From assembly GCA_017880945.1 (NCBI GenBank), contig JADGRM010000006.1:1-20945 (forward strand): a DNA stretch of 20,945 bases, in the 5' to 3' direction. Source of the DNA: Gallionella sp. Its GTDB lineage: Bacteria > Pseudomonadota > Gammaproteobacteria > Burkholderiales > Gallionellaceae. The stretch's first letter is position 1. Each line of letters begins with the position of its first letter. Below are positions 7,315 to 12,946 of the stretch, one piece after another. Below the pieces are notes generated by a model, which worked only from the letters and a program-made list of their open reading frames with translations, had not been told where the DNA came from and did not search any database. A program made the position numbers and the translations under genes.

Positions 7315-7983
7315 GTGAAACAAAGTCTTTTTCGTTACATGTCAGCCGAGTACGCGGAAGCGTTTGTACGCCGAGGTGAGATGTTGTTTCGCGCTCTTTC
7401 ATACTTCCGCGACTACGAGGACGAAGGCGTTCGCGGCGACGAATTCGAAGGAACAAGACTTCATCTTCCGGTGGACGGACTGAAGGCCACAAAGGTCGCC
7501 ACAGGTGAAGTGGTCTCATTACCCTACACGTTTGAGTCAACAGCGCGTGAAGATGACATCTTTGTCTACTGCCTGAGCACTACCCGTAGCGAATTCCTTG
7601 CTGAAAAGTTCAATGCCAAGATTTGCGTAGAGATACACGATCCAGTCAGGCTACTCGCTCTCATTCGCAATGCACTCGCTCGACGTCCATCTGTAAAGAA
7701 CAAGCACTTGGAGTATGGCCTAGTCAAGTACTACGCGCCACACGAACCGCCGATTGTAGATTGGGCTTTGCCGGAGAGAATTGCTCTGTCCAAACCGTCC
7801 ATATTCTCGTGGCAGGGAGAATACCGGATCGCCTTCGCCGTAAATGGAGCGTTCAATGTCGAGAACGTTCAAGTTCAACTCGTGCCCCTTGGTGAGCGAC
7901 GTAGGCCGCGATCCACCAATCATCCAGAGCGACTCCTCAAACTTGGAAACATGTCAAAGCTATGCACTGTCTATCAGTTCTGA
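7315..7983 (+). CDS. Hypothetical protein, DUF2971-like
   Basis: A 222-residue soluble protein with no signal peptide or membrane span. I do not recognise a named function. The N-terminal LFRYMSAEYAEAFVRRGEMLFRALSYFRDYEDE followed by RGDEFEGTR resembles the opening of DUF2971-type proteins (a short strand, then a residue-rich fNDPfEg region). The later KPSIFSWQGEYRIAF resembles their conserved W-x-x-E-x-R segment. The GTG at 7315 is preferred because the conserved LFRYMS block precedes the in-frame ATG at 7339, but neither start has a good ribosome site. The gene sits alone between two long inverted repeats and separates mutY from ubiX, so it looks like acquired cargo. Its base composition is not obviously foreign. 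The existence of the gene is fairly sure; its role is unknown. Confidence 0.65.
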   Translation: MKQSLFRYMSAEYAEAFVRRGEMLFRALSYFRDYEDEGVRGDEFEGTRLHLPVDGLKATKVATGEVVSLPYTFESTAREDDIFVYCLSTTRSEFLAEKFNAKICVEIHDPVRLLALIRNALARRPSVKNKHLEYGLVKYYAPHEPPIVDWALPERIALSKPSIFSWQGEYRIAFAVNGAFNVENVQVQLVPLGERRRPRSTNHPERLLKLGNMSKLCTVYQF

Positions 7984-7998
7984 TGGTGGTGCAGCCAA

Positions 7999-8028
7999 GT
8001 AGGGTGGGCAACGAGTTGCCCACCCTAC
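7999..8028. repeat. Perfect 14-bp-stem hairpin after the DUF2971-like gene
   Basis: GTAGGGTGGGCAAC pairs perfectly with GTTGCCCACCCTAC across a GA loop, 16 nt after the stop codon. Degenerate relatives lie on the other side of the gene (7231-7249 and 7267-7290). This is a common REP-like intergenic palindrome. It could act as a 3' stabiliser or transcription end for the gene. Confidence 0.85.
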
Positions 8029-8331
8029 GAATTAACGGTTTTAGGATTTTGCTCTTTCTTCCCCTGTGCGCCGCCGAGTAGCGGAGGCTGGTCAGGGGAT
8101 TTCGGCGAGGACTGATGTAACAACTAGCCATTCGACTAAGCTGGCAAACGACGCCAGCCAAGTCGCTGGTTATGTCTGAGCACGAAGTGCGAGTTCCGCA
8201 GCCGCCTGACCAGTCGAGCAACGCAGGGTACCCCGCAGGGGCGGCAAACCGGGGGCGACTTTTCTTTGGCTACTTTATTTTGGCGAAGCAAAAGAAAGTA
8301 GCTTGCTGCCGGGCAACCCCCGGCGGTTTTA
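8003..8331 (-). repeat. Right arm of the ~330-bp inverted repeat pair
   Basis: This arm is the reverse complement of the left arm (6910-7249), with which it shares a series of 10-30-bp identical blocks. Its own self-pairing arms are GGCTGGTCAGG (8086-8096) and CCTGACCAGTC (8205-8215). The 64-bp palindromic unit (8110-8173) interrupts it at a point where the left arm has none. Confidence 0.8.
8123..8172 (+). repeat. 50-bp imperfect palindrome, copy 3
   Basis: It has the same length and ends as the copies at 3281 and 6938. The inner stem GCTGGC/GCCAGC encloses the loop AAACGAC, and the middle stem is CGACT/AGTCG. The T-A pair of the other copies is replaced here by C-G on both sides. It is inserted inside the right arm of the larger inverted repeat. 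Confidence 0.88.
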
Positions 8332-8337
8332 ATTGAT

Positions 8338-8369
8338 GTTGGGTTACGCGATAAAGCTGCTAACCCAAC
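8338..8369. repeat. Intergenic palindrome downstream of ubiX
   Basis: Nine-bp perfect arms, GTTGGGTTA and TAACCCAAC, are separated by 14 nt, just 3' of ubiX (which ends at 8392 on the minus strand). It is another common palindromic repeat type and may help end ubiX transcription. Confidence 0.65.
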
Positions 8370-8391
8370 CTACGCGCAACCCCCGACAACC

Positions 8392-8991
8392 TCAATCTCC
8401 CCACTTCTTCATCAACCCCTGCTCCACACCCAGATGATCCAGTATCCGTGCCACGACAAAATCCACGATGTCCTGCACGCTCTGCGGATGGTGATAGAAG
8501 CCCGGATTGGGCGGCATGATGACGGCGCCGGCGTGCGACAGCTTGAGCATGTTCTCCAGATGGATCGCGGAGAACGGCATCTCGCGCGGCACCAGGATCA
8601 GCGTGCGTTTTTCCTTGAGCATCACGTCGGCGGCACGCGCAATTAAATCATCACTAATCCCGCCTGCGATTTTGCCGAGCGTGCCCATCGTGCAAGGGCA
8701 GACCACCATTGCGTCGCCGGGATTGGAACCGGAGGCCATAGGCGCGTACCAGTCCTGGATGCCGAACACTTTCAGCTCGCCGCTGAATTTGCCGAAGCGT
8801 TCCGCAAACATTTGCTCCGCTTCCTGCGGACGGTTCGGCAGCGTGAAATCCAGTTCCTGTTTGGCGACGATCTGCGCGGCTTGCGAATACACCAGATGCA
8901 CGCGCTGGCCGGTTTGCAACAGGCATTCCAGCAGGCGCATGCCGTAGGGCAGTCCGGAGGCACCGGTGAAAGCCAGGGTGATTGTTTTCAA
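8392..8991 (-). CDS. ubiX: Flavin prenyltransferase UbiX
   Basis: A cytoplasmic enzyme that adds a dimethylallyl group to FMN, making the prenylated flavin cofactor that UbiD-type decarboxylases need in ubiquinone synthesis. In 199 residues it shows the N-terminal flavin-binding GASG loop (10-13) and the CPCTMGTLGKIAGGISDDLI block. It also shows RAADVMLKE(K)R, the PREMPFSAIHLENM segment and the PNPGFYHHPQS end. The start is a TTG at 8991: the family's first strand (KTITLAFTGASG) begins immediately there, and the first ATG would remove the FMN loop. The upstream GAGAA is a modest ribosome site. No ubiD gene lies beside it. It stands alone between repeat clusters. Confidence 0.94.
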   Translation of the reverse strand: MKTITLAFTGASGLPYGMRLLECLLQTGQRVHLVYSQAAQIVAKQELDFTLPNRPQEAEQMFAERFGKFSGELKVFGIQDWYAPMASGSNPGDAMVVCPCTMGTLGKIAGGISDDLIARAADVMLKEKRTLILVPREMPFSAIHLENMLKLSHAGAVIMPPNPGFYHHPQSVQDIVDFVVARILDHLGVEQGLMKKWGD

Positions 8992-9051
8992 GTTGTATTC
9001 TCGGTTGAGTGTGTTGAGCGTACAGGCATTATCCTAAAAAATCCAAGCTAT

Positions 9052-9134
9052 AACCACGGAATACACGGAAGAATGCAAAGAGCGAATATTCGGCATTCCT
9101 CACTGTATTGCTTTTCTTCCGTGTATTCCGTGGT
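9052..9134. repeat. Inverted-repeat element type CCACGGAATACACGGAA, copy A
   Basis: The arms CCACGGAATACACGGAAGAA (9054-9073) and its exact complement (9114-9133) flank about 40 bp. A second element with the same arms is at 10159. The right arm is read through as the last residues of the neighbouring minus-strand gene. Confidence 0.85.
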
Positions 9135-9657
9135 CAAGAGGCTTTTTAAAGTTATCCATAAAACGCGCCGCAATCAACCCGTTCACGGTGCCGAACACCA
9201 GTGCGGCGGTGGCGAAGATCGGGATCAAATAGGCGATACCGGCATGCGGGATCAGCCACACGTATACCACCAGCATCTGTCCGGTGATGTGCGCGAAGGC
9301 TGCGTAGATGCTTTGGCTGACCGGTCCGAACCAGCGCACCGGCAAGTGCCGGGCGAAAGCCAGCACGATAAGGCTGAGCACTGCGCCGGACAGGCTGAGA
9401 AAAAACCCCGGCGACAGAAAATTACCGAACAGCAAACTGCCCGCCACGACGCGCAACAGCGACACCCACGCGGCGGTGCGCCAGCCGTAACGCGCCAGCA
9501 CGATCAGCGTGACGATGTTGGCCAGCCCCGGTTTGACGCCGGGCAGCGGCGAGGGGATGGCGCTTTCCAGTATCGTGAGTCCGAGCGCCACCGCCGCCAT
9601 GCGCGCGATATGGTGGTCTTCGGCGGTGGTGTTCAGATTGATGGTCGAGGTGGTCAT
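9100..9657 (-). CDS. Gx transporter family membrane protein (Hpre_diP_synt_I type)
   Basis: An integral membrane protein of the family once named heptaprenyl diphosphate synthase component I and now usually called Gx transporter. Members are predicted small-molecule permeases, with no substrate known to me. The 185 residues show LTILESAIPSPLPGVKPGLANIVTLIVL, the signature of the family, followed by about five hydrophobic helices (WVSLLRVVAGSLLFG, LSLSGAVLSLIVLAF, ITGQMLVVYVWLI, YLIPIFATAALVFG). The last residues, LDHGIHGRKAIQ, are encoded by the arm of a dispersed repeat, so the C-terminus has been rewritten. No ribosome site precedes ATG 9657, where another repeat abuts the gene. It pairs with the NusG domain II gene upstream, a combination seen in many bacteria. 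Confidence 0.82.
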   Translation of the reverse strand: MTTSTINLNTTAEDHHIARMAAVALGLTILESAIPSPLPGVKPGLANIVTLIVLARYGWRTAAWVSLLRVVAGSLLFGNFLSPGFFLSLSGAVLSLIVLAFARHLPVRWFGPVSQSIYAAFAHITGQMLVVYVWLIPHAGIAYLIPIFATAALVFGTVNGLIAARFMDNFKKPLDHGIHGRKAIQ

Positions 9658-9667
9658 AATTTATAGA

Positions 9668-9753
9668 AGGACTGAGTGGCAAGGACTAAGGACTGAGTAG
9701 AACCCGCTGATCTGCTTTTCCTCAGTCCTTAGTCCTCGATCCTCAGTCCTGAT
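9668..9753. repeat. GGACTGAG-type palindromic repeat between two genes
   Basis: GGACTAAGGACTGAG (9683-9697) is exactly complementary to CTCAGTCCTTAGTCC (9721-9735). Further partial units of AGGACTGAG lie on both sides. It fills almost the entire gap between the NusG domain II gene and the Gx-family gene and could hinder or modulate read-through. Confidence 0.8.
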
Positions 9754-9754
9754 T

Positions 9755-10138
9755 TTAATAATTGAGGCTGTCATATTTCTTCCTGCTGCCCGCCAATTCG
9801 ACACTGACCTGATTGGGCAGGCACAGCGCGATCTCGCCGGCTTGTTGCAGCCAGCCTTGGCGCACACAGTATTGGCGCGGGCTGGGGTCGGAGGCGATGC
9901 GCGCCTTGCGGTTTTGAATGCTGATGATACTGACGCCAAGCGGGCCGGGCACTTCGATCTGCTGGTCGCGTGACAGCGGCACTTCGCGAAATATCTTTCC
10001 GCCGCTGCGGATGATAGCCTTGTCGGCAAGGTCGCCGCTCCACAGTTTGAATGTCAGCAGCACCACGAAGATGCTGCCCAGCAACAGCGTCAGCCAGTCG
10101 CCCGGCTTGATGTGTTGCAACGCAGCGGTGTACATCAT
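9755..10138 (-). CDS. NusG domain II-containing membrane-anchored protein
   Basis: A 127-residue protein with one N-terminal membrane span (WLTLLLGSIFVVLLTFKLW, residues about 15-33) and an exported domain of the NusG domain II type. The domain has the pattern LSRDQQIEVPGPLGVSIISIQNRKARIASDPSPRQYCVRQGW followed by ICLPN-like LCLPNQVSVEL. The frame is open further upstream to 10264, but that part lies in a dispersed repeat (10159-10296). The start is therefore placed at the tandem ATGs 10138/10135, where AGGA gives a weak ribosome site. The function of this family is not established. Members are often encoded next to Gx-type membrane proteins, as here, which suggests a joint envelope or transport role. 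Confidence 0.78.
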   Translation of the reverse strand: MMYTAALQHIKPGDWLTLLLGSIFVVLLTFKLWSGDLADKAIIRSGGKIFREVPLSRDQQIEVPGPLGVSIISIQNRKARIASDPSPRQYCVRQGWLQQAGEIALCLPNQVSVELAGSRKKYDSLNY

Positions 10139-10158
10139 CCTGAACAAACGCAATTCAT

Positions 10159-10296
10159 AACCACGGAATACACGGAACACACTGAAAAAAGCGAGACCTG
10201 TCCCGATCTTATCAATGGGCTGTCGGGTTTTATTCCCAATCGGTGAATGATGGATAAAGAACAATTCATGGTTTTTATTCCGTGTATTCAGTGGTT
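10159..10296. repeat. Inverted-repeat element type CCACGGAATACACGGAA, copy B
   Basis: The left arm AACCACGGAATACACGGAA (10159-10177) pairs with 10278-10296, with one mismatch in 19. The arms match those of copy A at 9052, but the core is longer and different. It fills the gap between rapZ and the NusG domain II gene. Confidence 0.85.
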
Positions 10297-10313
10297 AATG
10301 GTTGTTCCTGAGA

Positions 10314-11153
10314 TTATTGAGTCAGTTCGCGATGGCGCACCAGCACCTGTTGCTGATGCTCAAAATATCGCGCGAGCTTTTCGGCCAGATAGACCGAGCG
10401 GTGCTGTCCGCCGGTGCAGCCGATAGCCACGGTCAGATAGCTGCGATTGTCGGCGACGAAACTCGGCAGCCAGCGTTCCACGAAATCACGGATGTCGCCA
10501 AACATATCCTGTGCGCTGGGGGTGTTGTCCAGAAATTCGATCACCGCCTCATCACGTCCGGTAAGCGGTTGTAGCTCAGGGTTGTAGTGCGGGTTGGGCA
10601 GGCAGCGCACATCGAACACCAGGTCTGCATCCAGCGGGATACCGTGTTTGTAGCCGAACGACTCGAACAACAGCGTCAGTCGCGCGCGATCCACTTTGAT
10701 GAATTGTTTGATCCATGCGCGCAGTGCATTGGCGTTGAGTTCGGTGGTGTCGATGTGATGGCCGATGTCGCTGATCTCGGTCAGCAGTTCGCGCTCGTGG
10801 CTGACGCATTCCGGCAGGGTACGAATCCCGTCACTGAGCGGGTGCAGACGGCGTGTCTCGGAAAATCTTTTTACCAGCGTGTCTGTCTGTGCATCCATAA
10901 ACAACACGTGAACGTCAGTTCCTTGCTGCTTGATTTGCTGCAACAGCGGCGGCAGGCGTTGCACGCTGTTGGCACTGCGCACGTCTATGCTGACGGCGAT
11001 GTTGCTGTAACCGGCACGCTGCAGATGTTCCACCAGTGCAGCCAGCAGGTCGGCGGGCAGATTGTCCACGCAGTAATAGCCGCTGTCCTCCAGCACCTTG
11101 AGCGCGATGCTCTTGCCGGAGCCGGACAGGCCGCTGATCAGGAATAATTGCAT
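10314..11153 (-). CDS. rapZ: RNase adapter protein RapZ
   Basis: A nucleotide-binding protein that in E. coli presents the small RNA GlmZ to RNase E and so controls GlmS and amino-sugar supply for the envelope. The start at 11153 gives 279 residues (E. coli 284) beginning MQLFLISGLSGSGKS, with the Walker A motif at 8-15. An earlier ATG at 11189 would add 12 residues of unrelated sequence overlapping hprK, so it is not preferred. The conserved FDVRCLPNPHY and the C-terminal IGCTGGQHRSVYLAEKLA, part of the RNA-binding domain, are present. It starts 7 bp after hprK. Whether GlmZ-type RNAs exist in this organism cannot be judged, so the target in this lineage is open. Confidence 0.94.
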   Translation of the reverse strand: MQLFLISGLSGSGKSIALKVLEDSGYYCVDNLPADLLAALVEHLQRAGYSNIAVSIDVRSANSVQRLPPLLQQIKQQGTDVHVLFMDAQTDTLVKRFSETRRLHPLSDGIRTLPECVSHERELLTEISDIGHHIDTTELNANALRAWIKQFIKVDRARLTLLFESFGYKHGIPLDADLVFDVRCLPNPHYNPELQPLTGRDEAVIEFLDNTPSAQDMFGDIRDFVERWLPSFVADNRSYLTVAIGCTGGQHRSVYLAEKLARYFEHQQQVLVRHRELTQ

Positions 11154-11160
11154 CTGGTTT

Positions 11161-12102
11161 CTATTCGTCTTCGTGCAGCAGTTGCTCATGCCGGGCGATG
11201 AACTCGTCCATACTGTTGATGCCGCGCTGTTTCAGGACAAAATTGCGCGCGGCGGCTTCCACCAACACCGCGAGGTTGCGTCCGGCGACCACCGGGATGT
11301 TCACGGTACTGATGTTCACGCCGAGGACTTCCTGGTGCGTGGCGTTGATGGGCAGTCGCTCCATTTGCGACAGATCGCCGCCGGGCGGGCGATGCAGATG
11401 CACGATGAGTTTCAGGCTCTTTTTGCGCCGCACGGCCGTTTCGCCGAACATGGTGCGGATGTTCAACACACCCAGACCGCGCACCTCGAGAAAGTCGCGC
11501 AACAGTGGCGGGCAGCGACCCTCCAGCGTGTCCGGTGCGATGCGATGCAATTCGACGATGTCATCGGCAACCAGTCCGCTGCCGCGCGAGATGAGCTCCA
11601 GCCCGAGTTCGCTTTTGCCCACCGCGCTCTCGCCGGTGATCATCACGCCGACACCCAGAACGTCGAGAAACACGCCGTGGCGGGTGGTGGCTTCGGCCAG
11701 CTCCTTGGCGAGATAGTGGCGAACCAGCCACATCAAATGCACACTGGCCTTGGGTGAGGCGAACAGCGGAATATTCGAGCGGTTGGCGAAAGCGATCAAT
11801 TCTGCCGGGATATTTTTTGCGCCTGCCACGATCAAACAGGTTGTGCCGTTTTGTTCGATTTGATGAAACGCGTCGTTGCGCTGTTCTGAGCTAAGATTGC
11901 GCAGATAATCCAGTTCGGTTTCGCTGAGCACCTGCACCCAGTTCGGATGTATCAGGTTGAAATGGCCGATGAGACCCTTGTTGGAGGTATTGACCTCATC
12001 GCTGTCGATGGTGCGATCGGTGCCGTCGGCTCCGGCAACACGGGTGAGCTGCAGCCGCTCCTGCTTGTCTTCGAACAGTTGCCGGACGTTGACCTGGCTC
12101 AT
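11161..12102 (-). CDS. hprK: HPr kinase/phosphorylase
   Basis: A bifunctional enzyme that phosphorylates and dephosphorylates a serine of the phosphocarrier HPr. It has 313 residues. The N-terminal regulatory domain (about 1-130) is followed by RHGVFLDVLGVGVMITGESAVGKSE with the P-loop at 157-164. The HPrK signature LRDFLEVRGLGVLNIR lies at 201-216, and RTMFGETAVRRKK follows. The start codon overlaps the ptsN stop in an ATGA (12099-12102), so the two are translationally coupled. In many proteobacteria HprK occurs with an incomplete PTS lacking sugar permeases and acts in regulation. The partner HPr gene is not in this window. Confidence 0.95.
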   Translation of the reverse strand: MSQVNVRQLFEDKQERLQLTRVAGADGTDRTIDSDEVNTSNKGLIGHFNLIHPNWVQVLSETELDYLRNLSSEQRNDAFHQIEQNGTTCLIVAGAKNIPAELIAFANRSNIPLFASPKASVHLMWLVRHYLAKELAEATTRHGVFLDVLGVGVMITGESAVGKSELGLELISRGSGLVADDIVELHRIAPDTLEGRCPPLLRDFLEVRGLGVLNIRTMFGETAVRRKKSLKLIVHLHRPPGGDLSQMERLPINATHQEVLGVNISTVNIPVVAGRNLAVLVEAAARNFVLKQRGINSMDEFIARHEQLLHEDE

Positions 12103-12560
12103 GCCACGCTGCTCCAGTCATTAAACAATTGATAGATGCCGGCAGTGTCCTCGCAGGCGATCATGCGATTGCGGAATTGCGTGTCACTGAACATTTGCGC
12201 CAACTCGCCAAGAATCTGCAGATGCAGATCGGTGGCGCGTTCCGGTACCAGCAACACGAAAATCAAGTCAACCGGAAGCCCATCCGGCGCATCGAACGGA
12301 ATAGGATGGGAAGTTTTTACGAACGCTGCGGTGGCATCGCGCAGCTTGGCGATGCGGCCATGCGGGATCGCCACACCTTGGCCCAAGCCGGTCGAGCCGA
12401 GCTTCTCGCGGGCGAACAGGCTGTCGAATACCTGGCTGCGCGCGATCTGCTGGTTGTTTTCAAATAGCAAGCCGACGCGTTCGAACACACGTTTCTTGCT
12501 GGTGGATTCGGTGTCCAACAGGATGTTGTCGGGCAGCAGGATTTTGCTGATCTGGTTCAT
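12099..12560 (-). CDS. ptsN: Nitrogen-PTS EIIA protein (PtsN)
   Basis: A cytoplasmic EIIA-Ntr protein that takes phosphate from the PTSNtr chain and regulates potassium transport, nitrogen metabolism and stress responses through protein contacts. It has 153 residues. The phosphorylated histidine is His67 in GVAIPHGRI, preceded by LGSTGLGQG. The typical LIFVLLVPERATDLHLQILGELAQMF block follows. The start at 12560 has no strong ribosome site and lies about 14 nt after a strong intrinsic terminator. The gene is therefore probably expressed by partial read-through or from a promoter inside hpf. It overlaps hprK by 4 bp. Confidence 0.94.
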   Translation of the reverse strand: MNQISKILLPDNILLDTESTSKKRVFERVGLLFENNQQIARSQVFDSLFAREKLGSTGLGQGVAIPHGRIAKLRDATAAFVKTSHPIPFDAPDGLPVDLIFVLLVPERATDLHLQILGELAQMFSDTQFRNRMIACEDTAGIYQLFNDWSSVA

Positions 12561-12572
12561 TATTAGGGACAG

Positions 12573-12600
12573 ATAAAAATGGGCGGCTGCAATGCCGCCC
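12573..12600 (-). terminator. Strong intrinsic terminator between hpf and ptsN
   Basis: On the minus strand GGGCGGC-ATTGCA-GCCGCCC, a perfect 7-bp G/C stem, is followed by ATTTTTATC. It lies just after the hpf stop and about 14 nt before the ptsN start codon, inside what is otherwise a continuous operon. It probably acts as a partial terminator that lowers ptsN-hprK-rapZ expression relative to hpf and rpoN. Confidence 0.8.
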
Positions 12601-12608
12601 GTTGTTGA

Positions 12609-12932
12609 TTATTCTACCGCTGCATGTTTGCCGGAATCATCATGGCGACGCGCGGACAGCTTTTCCTTGTGCTTCACCACTTGGCGGTCCAGCTTGTCCA
12701 CCAGCGCATCGATCGCAGCGTACAGGTTCTCGTCATCGCATTCCACGAACACATCCTTGCCGCTGATGTGCACGGTGGCCTCGGCTTTCTGCTTCAGTTT
12801 GTCGACGGAAAGGATGATGTTCACGTCGATCACGTTGTCGAAGTGACGTTTGATCTTGCCGAATTTACCGGTCGCATAGTCGCGAATGGCGGGTGTGATT
12901 TCCAGGTGGCGTCCGGTTAGATGGAGGTTCAT
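12609..12932 (-). CDS. hpf: Ribosome hibernation promoting factor, short form (HPF)
   Basis: A small ribosome-binding protein that, in stationary phase, promotes inactive 100S ribosome dimers and blocks the mRNA/tRNA channel. The 107 residues show the family fold blocks: MNLHLTGRHLEITPAIRDYA, KFGKIKRHFDNVIDVNIILS, AEATVHISGKDVFVE and DENLYAAIDALVDKLDRQV. Its length makes it the short HPF, without the C-terminal dimerisation domain of long HPF. The start has a good ribosome site, AAGGAGC, 6 nt upstream. It follows rpoN by 14 bp, the usual proteobacterial arrangement, and a terminator follows it. Confidence 0.94.
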   Translation of the reverse strand: MNLHLTGRHLEITPAIRDYATGKFGKIKRHFDNVIDVNIILSVDKLKQKAEATVHISGKDVFVECDDENLYAAIDALVDKLDRQVVKHKEKLSARRHDDSGKHAAVE

Positions 12933-12946
12933 GTTGTGCTCCTTGT

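Noticed and set aside
6949..7318. Several 60-80-codon frames on both strands between mutY and the DUF2971-like gene
   Set aside because: They are translations of a non-coding repeat common in betaproteobacteria and have no ribosome sites.
6910..8369. CRISPR-like array in the repeat-rich zone
   Set aside because: Repeats are few, mixed in type and orientation and irregularly spaced; no regular spacers and no cas genes are present.
8812..9666. 284-codon plus-strand frame across ubiX and the Gx-family gene
   Set aside because: It covers two confident minus-strand genes and a palindromic repeat; the translation is shadow-like.
10139..10264. N-terminal extension of the NusG domain II protein
   Set aside because: The extra residues are encoded by a dispersed repeat element; the membrane anchor begins after the tandem ATGs at 10138/10135.
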